Positions 37,693 through 44,794 of a stretch of DNA of 64,000 nucleotides are shown here, one piece after another; position 1 is the first letter of the stretch, and each line of letters starts with the position of its first letter. Source of the DNA: Streptomyces sp. NBS 14/10. Lineage in GTDB: Bacteria; Actinomycetota; Actinomycetes; Streptomycetales; Streptomycetaceae. The translations under genes and the position numbers were made by a program. The notes beneath the pieces were generated by a model that made no database searches, was not told the origin of the DNA, and was given only the letters and a program-made list of their open reading frames with translations. The DNA lies in assembly GCF_002224125.1 (NCBI RefSeq), contig NZ_NCSM01000014.1:926794-990793 (forward strand), given 5' to 3'.

Positions 37693-38426
37693 CCGGGGCC
37701 CGTGGGACAGCCGACGCGGCGGTCCTCGACCGCACCCTCGCGGCGTACGGCGGCGCGGGCCGCTGGGCGTCCGCCGAGCGGATCGAGGCGGAGCTCTCCT
37801 GCGGCGGCCTGCTCTTCCGCTGGAAGCGCGGCAGCGCCGGGACCTTCCAGCGGATGCACGTCACCGCGGAGGTGGCGAGGCAGCGGATCCGGTTCCATGG
37901 CTTCGACGGCCCCCTCGACGGAGTGCTGGAAGGCCACGAGGTGCGGCTGGAGCGGGACGGCGCGGTCGTCGCGCGGCGCGTGGACGCCCGCGCCCCGTTC
38001 CCCGGCGGCCGCCGCCTGCTGCGCTGGGACTCGTTGGACATGATGTATTTCCTGGGCTACGCCCTGTGGAACTACCTCGTCTTTCCCGCGCTGCTGCGCC
38101 GCGAGGACATGAGCTGGCGCGCCGACGGCCCCGACGCCCTCCTGGCGCGTTTCCCCGCGCATCTGGCCACCCACTGCCCGCAGCAGCGTTTCCGGCTCGA
38201 CCCGGCCACCGGGCTGGTCACCGAGCACGAGTACACCGCCGAGGTCTTCGGGCGCAGTTGGGCGCACGCCTGCCATCTCACCAGCGAGTACCGGGATGCC
38301 GACGGCGTCCCGTACGCCTCCCGCCGCCGGGTGATGCCGAGGCGCCCGCGGGCCGGGGGAGCGATGCCGCGCCCGGTGCTCATCTGGGCCGACATCCATG
38401 ACTACGCACTGACGAAGACTCGGTAA
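37689..38426 (+). CDS. uncharacterised protein of the oxidase operon
   Basis: 245 residues starting at an ATGA overlap. I do not recognise the family. It has no signal peptide. The pattern is beta-rich with regular alternation (AELSCGGLLFRWKRG, TFQRMHVTAEVARQRIRFHG, GVLEGHEVRLERDGAVV), then an aromatic patch MMYFLGYALWNYLVFPALL, then more strands. This outline is reminiscent of lipid-carrier-like half-barrels, but that is only an impression. It lies between the tandem SnoaL gene and the MMPL exporter, so a role in handling a hydrophobic product is plausible. Confidence 0.75.
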   Translation: MTGARGTADAAVLDRTLAAYGGAGRWASAERIEAELSCGGLLFRWKRGSAGTFQRMHVTAEVARQRIRFHGFDGPLDGVLEGHEVRLERDGAVVARRVDARAPFPGGRRLLRWDSLDMMYFLGYALWNYLVFPALLRREDMSWRADGPDALLARFPAHLATHCPQQRFRLDPATGLVTEHEYTAEVFGRSWAHACHLTSEYRDADGVPYASRRRVMPRRPRAGGAMPRPVLIWADIHDYALTKTR

Positions 38427-38437
38427 GGAGAAAGTCC

Positions 38438-40747
38438 ATGCTCGATCGCTTGGCCCGGGCCATCGTCCGGCGCCCCAGGGCGTTCCTCATCGCGGTCCTC
38501 GGCTTCATGCTGATCGCCGGCCCGTTGGGCGGGCCCGTCGTCGGCAAGCTCGTCAACGGCGGGTTCGAGGACCCGAAGTCGGAGTCCAGCCTGGCGAAGC
38601 AGGCCCTGGACCAGCACTTCGGAGTGAAGGACTCCAATCTGGTGCTGCTGGTCCGGGCGCCCGGCTCGGTCGACTCGGGCACGGCAGCCGAGGACGGCGC
38701 CGCCCTGACCCGGCGGCTGGCCGCTGAGCCCGGGATCTCCCAGGTCGGCTCGTACTGGAGCCAGGGCAGAGACCAGCGGCTGCGCAGCGAGGACTCCCGG
38801 TACGCCATGGTCATCGGACACATCGGCGGCGGGGAGAACGCCGCCGCGGACCGTGTCGAGGGGCTGCGCAAGGAGTTCGCCGGCCGGCAGGGGTCTTTGG
38901 AGGTGAAGCTCGGCGGCAGCACCGCCATGGGCTTCGATACCGACCACACCGTCCAGAAGGACCTCCAGAGGATGGAGGCCATAGCCTTTCCGGTGCTCTT
39001 CGTCATCCTGCTGCTGGTGTTCGGCAGTCTGGTCTCGGCGCTGCTGCCCCTGCTGATGGTCCTTCCGCTGCTGGTCGGCACGCTGCTGATGCTCCGGACC
39101 ATCACGCTGTTCACCGATGTGTCGGTCTTCGCGCTGAATGTGACGACCATCATCGGCCTGGGCATCGCCATCGACTACAGCCTGTTCATCGTGACCCGGT
39201 ACCGGGAGGAGATCAGGGACCGTGGCGGCGATCTGACGGACAAGCAGGTGCGGTCCGAGGCGATCGTGGCCGCGGTGCGCACGGCCGGGCGCACCGTGGT
39301 GTTCTCCGCCGTCACGGTGATGCTCTCCATGGCCGCCCTGGCGCTCTTCCCGCTGCTGTTCCTGCGCTCGATCGCCGTGGCGGGCATCGGTGTGATGCTG
39401 TTCGCCGCGCTGGCGGCCACCATCGTGATGCCGATGCTGCTCGCGCTGTTCGGCTCGAAAATCGACAGCCTGGATCTGCGGAAGGGCGTGCGGCGTCTGT
39501 TCGGCCGCCCGCCCCGGCCGCGGGCCGAGCTGGAGCGCGGTGTGTGGCATCGGCTGGCCACCTTTGTGATGCGCTTCGCCGCGCCGGTCGCCGTGGTGGC
39601 GACCGCGGCTCTGCTGCTCCTCGGGGCCCCGTTCCTGGGCGCCAAGTACAGCCTGCCGGACGACCGTCAGCTGCCGAAGACGGCGCAGAGCCGCCAGGTC
39701 GGGGACATCATCCGGGAGGACTTCGTCTCCCGGGAGGCCGATGTGATCGCGATCGTGGCCACCGGGATCGGGGACCCGAAGCAGCAGTCCGCGGCGATCG
39801 GCGGGTACGCGGAGCGGATTTCGAAGCTCGACGGCGTGGAGTCGGTGGCCTCGTCCGCCGGTGTGTTCGCGCACGGCGCGCGGGTGGCGCCGGCCGGCCC
39901 CGCCACGGCTTCGCTGGCCGCGAAGTCCGCCACCTATCTGCGGGTCTCCCCGGACGTCGAGCCGTTCTCCGCCGCCGGTGAGCGGCTGGTCCATGACATC
40001 CGCGGCGCCGACTCCCCCTGGCCGGTGAGGGTGGCGGGCGGCGGCCCCGCACTGGTCGACACCTTGGACGCGCTCGGCGACCGGATGCCCATGGTGCTGG
40101 GTTTCATGATGCTGTCCACATTTGTGCTGCTCTTCTTGTTCACCGGCAGTCTGTTGTTGCCGCTCAAGGCACTGGTTCTGAACGCGTTGAGTCTGAGTGC
40201 GACCTTTGGCGCCGTGGTGTGGATCTTCCAGGAGGGACATCTGGCGGGGGCGCTGGACGCCACGGTGACCGGATCCTTGATCGCTCTCACCCCCATCCTG
40301 ATGTTCTGTCTGATGTTCGGCCTCTCGATGGACTACGAGGTGTTCATGCTCTCCCGGATCAAGGAGGAGTACGAGCGCACCGGGGACAACACCGCCGCGG
40401 TGGCCCGTGGCCTGGAGCTGACCGGCCGGCTGGTGACGGCGGCGGCGCTGCTGCTGGGCATGGTGATGGTCGTAAGCCTGTTCACCGCGCAGATCACCTT
40501 CCAGAAGATGCTCGGCCTCGGTCTGACGGTCGCCCTTGTGGTGGACACCCTGGTCGTCCGCGGCCTGCTGCTGCCCGCCTTTATGCGGCTCGCGGGCTCG
40601 GCCAACTGGTGGGCCCCGGGCCCCCTGCGCCGGGTGCACCGGAGGTTCGGGCTCAGCGAGGCGCCGAAGAGGACGGGCCACGGCCCCCCGGCGAAGGCTC
40701 CCTCGGCGGCGAAGGAACCCGATGTGCCGGCGACCGCCGGCTCGTGA
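38438..40747 (+). CDS. MMPL family transporter
   Basis: 769 residues with AAGGAG before ATG 38438. RND-superfamily layout: TM1 near 12-30, a large extracytoplasmic loop, TM2-6 (AIAFPVLFVILLLVFGSLVSAL onward), a cytoplasmic linker (about 345-370), a second loop, and TM8-12 ending near 725. The conserved TM4 motif reads IIGLGIAIDYSLFIVTRYREE and TM10 reads LMFGLSMDYEVFMLSRIKEE, with the Asp-Tyr pairs that couple proton flow. Such exporters move lipids and polyketides (MmpL of mycobacteria). It is the last gene of the oxidase operon and the probable exporter or self-protection pump for the cluster product. Confidence 0.93.
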   Translation: MLDRLARAIVRRPRAFLIAVLGFMLIAGPLGGPVVGKLVNGGFEDPKSESSLAKQALDQHFGVKDSNLVLLVRAPGSVDSGTAAEDGAALTRRLAAEPGISQVGSYWSQGRDQRLRSEDSRYAMVIGHIGGGENAAADRVEGLRKEFAGRQGSLEVKLGGSTAMGFDTDHTVQKDLQRMEAIAFPVLFVILLLVFGSLVSALLPLLMVLPLLVGTLLMLRTITLFTDVSVFALNVTTIIGLGIAIDYSLFIVTRYREEIRDRGGDLTDKQVRSEAIVAAVRTAGRTVVFSAVTVMLSMAALALFPLLFLRSIAVAGIGVMLFAALAATIVMPMLLALFGSKIDSLDLRKGVRRLFGRPPRPRAELERGVWHRLATFVMRFAAPVAVVATAALLLLGAPFLGAKYSLPDDRQLPKTAQSRQVGDIIREDFVSREADVIAIVATGIGDPKQQSAAIGGYAERISKLDGVESVASSAGVFAHGARVAPAGPATASLAAKSATYLRVSPDVEPFSAAGERLVHDIRGADSPWPVRVAGGGPALVDTLDALGDRMPMVLGFMMLSTFVLLFLFTGSLLLPLKALVLNALSLSATFGAVVWIFQEGHLAGALDATVTGSLIALTPILMFCLMFGLSMDYEVFMLSRIKEEYERTGDNTAAVARGLELTGRLVTAAALLLGMVMVVSLFTAQITFQKMLGLGLTVALVVDTLVVRGLLLPAFMRLAGSANWWAPGPLRRVHRRFGLSEAPKRTGHGPPAKAPSAAKEPDVPATAGS

Positions 40748-40751
40748 CATA

Positions 40752-40793
40752 CGGCCGGGCCGGGCATGACGTCGGTCATGCCCGGCCCGGCCG
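40752..40793. terminator. very strong bidirectional hairpin terminator
   Basis: A perfect 19-base stem (40752-40770 with 40775-40793) around a GTCG loop directly after the MMPL stop. It closes the oxidase operon and the convergent small membrane-protein gene. Confidence 0.9.
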
Positions 40794-40835
40794 GTCTGTC
40801 TTGCGCCTCAGATTCGCCTCACGCCCGCCCGAGCC

Positions 40836-41270
40836 TCAGAGCCGCGCCGCCCGCTTGGGCGTCTCGTCCGTCTCCGCACCGGCGGCCAGAGCGGCAGGAG
40901 TCCGGCGGGCCTCCCGGATCAGCAGCACGGCGGGGACCAGCCCCAGCAGCAGCGGGGTCGGCTCCAGGATGGCCGCGCCCACCACGCTCCACGTGGCCAG
41001 CCCCCAGCCGATGGACTGTGGCACCACGACACCGAGCCGGGCCAGATGACAGACCAGGACGCCGAGCAGCAGCAGCGGTACGGCGAAGCTGGCGAGCACG
41101 ATCCAGAACGCGCCGTTGGCCCCGCTCGGGTGGGCGAACTGCTCACGCGGCAGCCCCCACAGGTCCCCGCGGAACCAGTCGTCCATGTGCCCCGTGTTCT
41201 GCGCCCCCATTCCCACCAGGTGCCCGATGCCCAGAACGACCAAGCTTCGCCCCGCCCAGAGCGTCCTCAT
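40836..41270 (-). CDS. small membrane protein (DUF6463-like)
   Basis: 144 residues from ATG 41270, seven bases after GAAAGGGG. Four hydrophobic segments are visible (SLVVLGIGHLVGMGA, GAFWIVLASFAVPLLLLGVLV, IGWGLATWSVVGAAIL, LLLGLVPAVLLIREA). The WAGRSLVVLGIGH opening and four-helix layout resemble DUF6463 proteins, which often sit beside TetR regulators; I am not certain of the family. It is divergent from a TetR gene and the 17-base palindrome between them probably controls it. Confidence 0.8.
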   Translation of the reverse strand: MRTLWAGRSLVVLGIGHLVGMGAQNTGHMDDWFRGDLWGLPREQFAHPSGANGAFWIVLASFAVPLLLLGVLVCHLARLGVVVPQSIGWGLATWSVVGAAILEPTPLLLGLVPAVLLIREARRTPAALAAGAETDETPKRAARL

Positions 41271-41282
41271 GGCGGCCCCTTT

Positions 41283-41299
41283 CGAAACTCTTAGTTTCG
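41283..41299. promoter_or_regulatory. TetR-type operator palindrome
   Basis: CGAAACT-CTT-AGTTTCG is a perfect 7+7 inverted repeat in the 56-base gap between the divergent membrane-protein and TetR genes. It sits 13 bases upstream of the former's ATG, a good position for repression. Confidence 0.7.
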
Positions 41300-41326
41300 G
41301 AACTGTCGGTACCATAACATGACCCC

Positions 41327-41950
41327 ATGGGAAGACCGAGGGATACCCGGGTGGACGAAGCGATCCTGGCCGCGACCCGCGAACTGCTGGCGCGCCATGG
41401 ATACGCCGGTCTGACGGTGGACGCGGTCGCCGAGCACGCCGGCATCGGAAAGGCGGCCATCTACCGCCGCTACGCCACCAAACAGGAGATGGTGTTCGCC
41501 GCCGCGGTGCACCGTTCCGACCTGGCGCCGCCGGCCGATACGGGCAGCCTCCGCGGTGACCTCACCCGTCTGGTCGAGGACATCGTCGCCACGCTCGGCA
41601 ACCCGGCCGCCTCCTCGGCCGTCCTCGGCCTGCTCGCCGACCTCGGAGGCCCCTCCGCTCTCGCCGACCGCTTCCACGCGAGCTTTGTCACCAGCCAGCG
41701 CGCGGTCGTCGCCGAGCTGATGGACCGGGCGGTGGCCCGCGGCGAACTCGGCGCGCCCCCGGACGTCGACCTCGTCCACGCGCTGCTCGCCGGCCCGGTC
41801 TTCGCCACGCTCTATCTGCAGCGCCGCCGTCCGGACGGCCTGGCCGAACGGCTGGGCCGCATGGTCGCCGAAACGCTTCGCCTCGAGGATCGGGCGGTCG
41901 GCCACGGCGGTCACACCACCGGGCAGGCCGGCGGGAGCGCCACCGCCTGA
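41327..41950 (+). CDS. TetR/AcrR family transcriptional regulator
   Basis: 207 residues. The N-terminal helix-turn-helix is standard: AILAATRELLARHGYAGLTVDAVAEHAGIGKAAIYRRYATKQEM (residues about 10-52). The C-terminal ligand domain has the TetR_C_16/33-like pattern (LLADLGGPSALADRFHASFV). It probably represses the divergent membrane-protein gene through the palindrome at 41283-41299. Whether it also touches the PKS operons is open, because none of them has that palindrome. Confidence 0.92.
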   Translation: MGRPRDTRVDEAILAATRELLARHGYAGLTVDAVAEHAGIGKAAIYRRYATKQEMVFAAAVHRSDLAPPADTGSLRGDLTRLVEDIVATLGNPAASSAVLGLLADLGGPSALADRFHASFVTSQRAVVAELMDRAVARGELGAPPDVDLVHALLAGPVFATLYLQRRRPDGLAERLGRMVAETLRLEDRAVGHGGHTTGQAGGSATA

Positions 41951-42052
41951 GCGGCCCCGCGCCCTCATCCACGGCTTCCGCCTCTTTCCCGGCCCCGCTT
42001 CCCCGCCTCGCCTCGCCCGTCCCTCTTCCGCAGGTCTTCTTCCCCGTCGCGG

Positions 42053-42082
42053 TGTATCCGCCGCGCCCGCCCGCGGATCTGT
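42053..42082 (+). promoter_or_regulatory. cluster promoter motif copy 3, facing the acpS operon
   Basis: TGTATCC (42053-42059), 16 bases, GATCTGT (42076-42082), exact. It ends 54 bases before GTG 42137. The rest of the 186-base gap 41951-42136 shows no other signal. Confidence 0.78.
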
Positions 42083-42136
42083 GGAGGTGGAAGGCGGCAC
42101 ACGGCCGCCACGGCCTGCGGAGGGGGAGCGGGATTC

Positions 42137-42613
42137 GTGGAGGAACACAGGACGCCAGGGGCCGGATGGCCGCGCATCGCCGTCGGCGTCGACCTGGTCG
42201 AGGTCGCCCGCGTCCGGTCGCTGCTGGAGGACAATCCCGCGGCCGAGACAGAGCTCTTCACCACCAGGGAGATCCGCTACTGCGCGGACAAGCGCAATCG
42301 GTACGCCCGCCTCGCGGCCAGGTTCGCGGCCAAAGAGGCCGCGTTGAAGGCGCTCGGCACCGGCGTCGGCCCGGGTATGCGGTGGACCGACGTCGAGGTG
42401 GTCAACGACCCCCTGGGCCGACCCAGGCTGCGGCTGCACGGCACCGCCGCACAGGCGGCCGGGGCGCCCGGCAGCTGGTCGGCCGAGCTCTCCCTGACCC
42501 ACACCGGTGACTACGCGATGGCGCAGGCGGTTCTCCTGCTCCCGCCGGCCGCCGACGAACCGGCCGTGCGCCGGACGGCCACTGACGAAGGATCACCATG
42601 CGCTTCCATCTGA
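42137..42613 (+). CDS. acpS: holo-ACP synthase (AcpS-type phosphopantetheinyl transferase)
   Basis: 158 residues from GTG 42137. Family motifs: VGVDLVEVARV (Mg-binding Asp at the second position of VDLVE) and ARLAARFAAKEAALKALGTG (KEA motif), then SLTHTGDYAMAQAVL. It transfers the 4'-phosphopantetheine arm from CoA to a carrier protein, most likely the ACP at 49506. A dedicated AcpS opening a type II PKS operon suggests that the ACP is not well served by the housekeeping enzyme. The C-terminal 15 codons overlap the next gene. Confidence 0.9.
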   Translation: MEEHRTPGAGWPRIAVGVDLVEVARVRSLLEDNPAAETELFTTREIRYCADKRNRYARLAARFAAKEAALKALGTGVGPGMRWTDVEVVNDPLGRPRLRLHGTAAQAAGAPGSWSAELSLTHTGDYAMAQAVLLLPPAADEPAVRRTATDEGSPCASI

Positions 42614-43077
42614 TCGACCGGATCGACGCCCTCGATCCCCATCGCTCGGTCTCCGCCCGCAAGCTGACCTCCCGCCAGGAGGAGTTCTGGCGCGACGAGG
42701 GGCGTGGCCCGGAGATGCCGGCCCCGCTGGTCCTGGAGGCCCTGTGCCAGGCGGGCACCTGGCTGATCATGGGATCCACCGGGCTGCGCCGCCGGGCCGC
42801 GCTGCTGTCCGCCGACTCCGTTTCCTTCCAGGGGGCGGTGCGCCCCGGAGACGTTCTGGTCATGTCCGGCCGGGTGGAGTCGTTCGGGGACGACACCGCC
42901 GTGCTCAGCGGCACGGTCATGGTCGGCGGCCGCACCGTGCTGAGCGCCGACGCCATCATGTGCGCCCTCATCCCCACCGAAGACCTGGAGGATCCGCAGG
43001 ACGTACGGCGGATGTACGACCGACTGACGCGTGGCGCCAGGATCACCGGCGGCGCGCTCAAGGAGGCCGTGGCATGA
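42598..43077 (+). CDS. hotdog-fold protein, FabA/FabZ-like, lacking the catalytic His motif
   Basis: 159 residues from ATG 42598. The hotdog pattern (RFHLIDRIDALDPHRSVSARK, APLVLEALCQAGTWLIM, FQGAVRPGDVLVMSGRV, LSADAIMCALIPTED) matches FabZ/FabA-type 3-hydroxyacyl-ACP dehydratases. At the place of the catalytic HFPGxPVMPG, however, this protein reads RDEGRGPEMPAPLV. The His is absent, while Glu of LVLEAL is kept. It may be a structural partner of the other dehydratase (44378), a specificity subunit, or a dehydratase with altered chemistry. It overlaps acpS upstream and the ketosynthase downstream. Confidence 0.82.
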   Translation: MRFHLIDRIDALDPHRSVSARKLTSRQEEFWRDEGRGPEMPAPLVLEALCQAGTWLIMGSTGLRRRAALLSADSVSFQGAVRPGDVLVMSGRVESFGDDTAVLSGTVMVGGRTVLSADAIMCALIPTEDLEDPQDVRRMYDRLTRGARITGGALKEAVA

Positions 43078-44381
43078 GGCGCGTGGCGATCACCGGCATC
43101 GGCGCGGTCACCCCCGTCGGCCTGGACGCGAGCGCCACCTGGTCCGCCCTCGCCGCCGGGCGCAGCGGCGTGAGCCGCCTGGAGACCTTTGACGCGAGCA
43201 CCTTCCCGGTCCGGATCGCCGGTCAGGTCAAGGGGTTTGTGCCGGAGCGGGCGCTGCCCGACCCGCGCGAGCGCAGGCATCTGTCCCGGGCCGCCCTGTT
43301 CGCGCTCGCCGCGACCCGCGAGGCGCTGCGCGACGCGGGAGACGGCTGGCAGGACACCGACCCCTACCGGCGTGGCGCGGCCGTCGGCGGCACGGTGGGA
43401 CGTCCCGAGCTCCAGGAGCTGGTGGACATGTCCCATCTGCTGGAGTCCACTGAGCAGCGGGAGTTCTACCGCCAGGCGCCCGGCGACGTTCTGCTCCGCG
43501 ACCAGAACGTGGGCGCGGTGGCCGTCGCCCGGGCCGGCGGCTGCCAGGGTCCGCTGATCAGCGTGAGCACCGCGTGTGCCGGGTCGGCCCACGCCGTCGG
43601 TGAGGCCTTCCGCCGGATCCAGGAAGGCGAGTGCCGGATGATGCTCGCCGGCGGCTTCGACGCGCTGACCACCTGGATGGACGTGGTGGGTTTCTCCCTC
43701 CTGGGCGCCGTGACCGACCGCTGGAACCATGACCCGCGGCGGGCCTCCCGCCCCTTCGACGCCCAGCGCTCCGGCTTCGTCCTGGGCGAGGGCGCGGTCA
43801 TCGCCGTCCTGGAGGACTGGGAGAGCGCCCGGGCGCGCGGCGCCCGGATCCACGCCGAACTCCTCGGCTATGGCTCCACGCTCAACGCCTACCGCATCAC
43901 CGACTCACCGCCCGACGGCGGCGGGGCCATCGGCGCCATGCAGGACGCGCTCACCGAATCACGCCTCGACCCGTCCGCCGTCGACTATGTGGCCGCCCAC
44001 GGCACGGGCACACCGGGGAACGACATGAGCGAGACCACCGCCATCAAGAAGGTGTTCGGCTCGCACGCCTGGGAGCTGTCGATCAGCTCGCCCAAGTCCA
44101 TGACCGGACACCTCACCTCCGCCGCGGCCGGGGTGAACCTCATCGCCGCGCTCGGCGCGCTGCGCGAGGGCGTGGTGCCGCCCACGGTCAACCTCGACCA
44201 CCCCGACCCCAAGCTCGACCTCGACTATGTGCCGAACGTGGCGCGCCGCCGCCCGGTGCGCGCCGCGCTGGTGAACGCCTTCGCCTTCGGCGGCACCAAC
44301 GCCTCCTTCGTCCTCGGCCCCGGCGACGCGCGGCCCCACGACGGCACCCGGTCCGAACAGGAAGGCAGGACAGCCGCATGA
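43074..44381 (+). CDS. beta-ketoacyl-ACP synthase (FabF-type, active KS)
   Basis: 435 residues, ATGA overlap with the hotdog gene. Complete thiolase-fold triad: Cys 168 in STACAGSAHAVG, His 309 in AAHGTGTPGND, Lys 341 and His 346 in SPKSMTGHL. GG(T/N) C-terminal loop: NAFAFGGTNASFVLG. It should perform decarboxylative Claisen condensation on ACP-bound substrates. The insertion LLESTEQREFYRQAPGD around residues 120-140 is longer than in FabF and typical of type II PKS/aryl-polyene KS relatives. Probable partner: the Cys-less KS-beta at 44791. Confidence 0.93.
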   Translation: MRRVAITGIGAVTPVGLDASATWSALAAGRSGVSRLETFDASTFPVRIAGQVKGFVPERALPDPRERRHLSRAALFALAATREALRDAGDGWQDTDPYRRGAAVGGTVGRPELQELVDMSHLLESTEQREFYRQAPGDVLLRDQNVGAVAVARAGGCQGPLISVSTACAGSAHAVGEAFRRIQEGECRMMLAGGFDALTTWMDVVGFSLLGAVTDRWNHDPRRASRPFDAQRSGFVLGEGAVIAVLEDWESARARGARIHAELLGYGSTLNAYRITDSPPDGGGAIGAMQDALTESRLDPSAVDYVAAHGTGTPGNDMSETTAIKKVFGSHAWELSISSPKSMTGHLTSAAAGVNLIAALGALREGVVPPTVNLDHPDPKLDLDYVPNVARRRPVRAALVNAFAFGGTNASFVLGPGDARPHDGTRSEQEGRTAA

Positions 44382-44794
44382 CCGCGCTCGACGAGATCGT
44401 CGAGGTGTTCCCGGGGCTGCGGGCCACGGCTTTCACCAACGTCCCGCACACCCTCCCGGTCCTCGACACCCACTTCCCACGGTTTCCCGTGCTGCCCGGA
44501 GTGCTGATCCTCGACACGCTCGCCCAGGTCGCCGCCGTGGCGCTCGGGGCGGCCGACGAGGGGCAGGAGCGATGGGGGCTGGCGGAGGCGCGGCGGATCC
44601 GCTTCCGCCACTACGTCACCCCCGGCGACCGGATGGAGACCACTGTGGACATCGCCGAGGTCACCGGGGACACCGCGCTGTGCACCGGCACCGTGCGGGT
44701 GGACGGCCGTTCGGTCACCACCGTGCGCGTCCTGCGCATGGCGCGCCGCGCCCCGCAGGACGCCCCGGCCGCGAGCGAGGGGACACCGGCGTGA
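44378..44794 (+). CDS. 3-hydroxyacyl-ACP dehydratase, FabZ-like
   Basis: 138 residues, ATGA overlap. The catalytic motif is present: THFPRFPVLPGVL (His), and the acid is Asp in LILDTLAQVAAV where FabZ has Glu (FabA-like). Beta-strand pattern RIRFRHYVTPGDRMETTVDI is typical. It should remove water from 3-hydroxyacyl-ACP to give the enoyl group. With one KR and no enoyl reductase gene in the cluster, the expected chain is a conjugated polyene. It is inserted between the KS and the KS-beta. Confidence 0.9.
   Translation: MTALDEIVEVFPGLRATAFTNVPHTLPVLDTHFPRFPVLPGVLILDTLAQVAAVALGAADEGQERWGLAEARRIRFRHYVTPGDRMETTVDIAEVTGDTALCTGTVRVDGRSVTTVRVLRMARRAPQDAPAASEGTPA

Noticed and set aside
38402..40750. 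Minus-strand open frame opposite the MMPL gene
   Set aside because: His/Gln/Arg-rich shadow product with no motif; the plus strand carries a complete MMPL protein.
41951..42136. A small gene in the gap before acpS
   Set aside because: No frame with a start and ribosome site; the gap holds only the cluster promoter motif.
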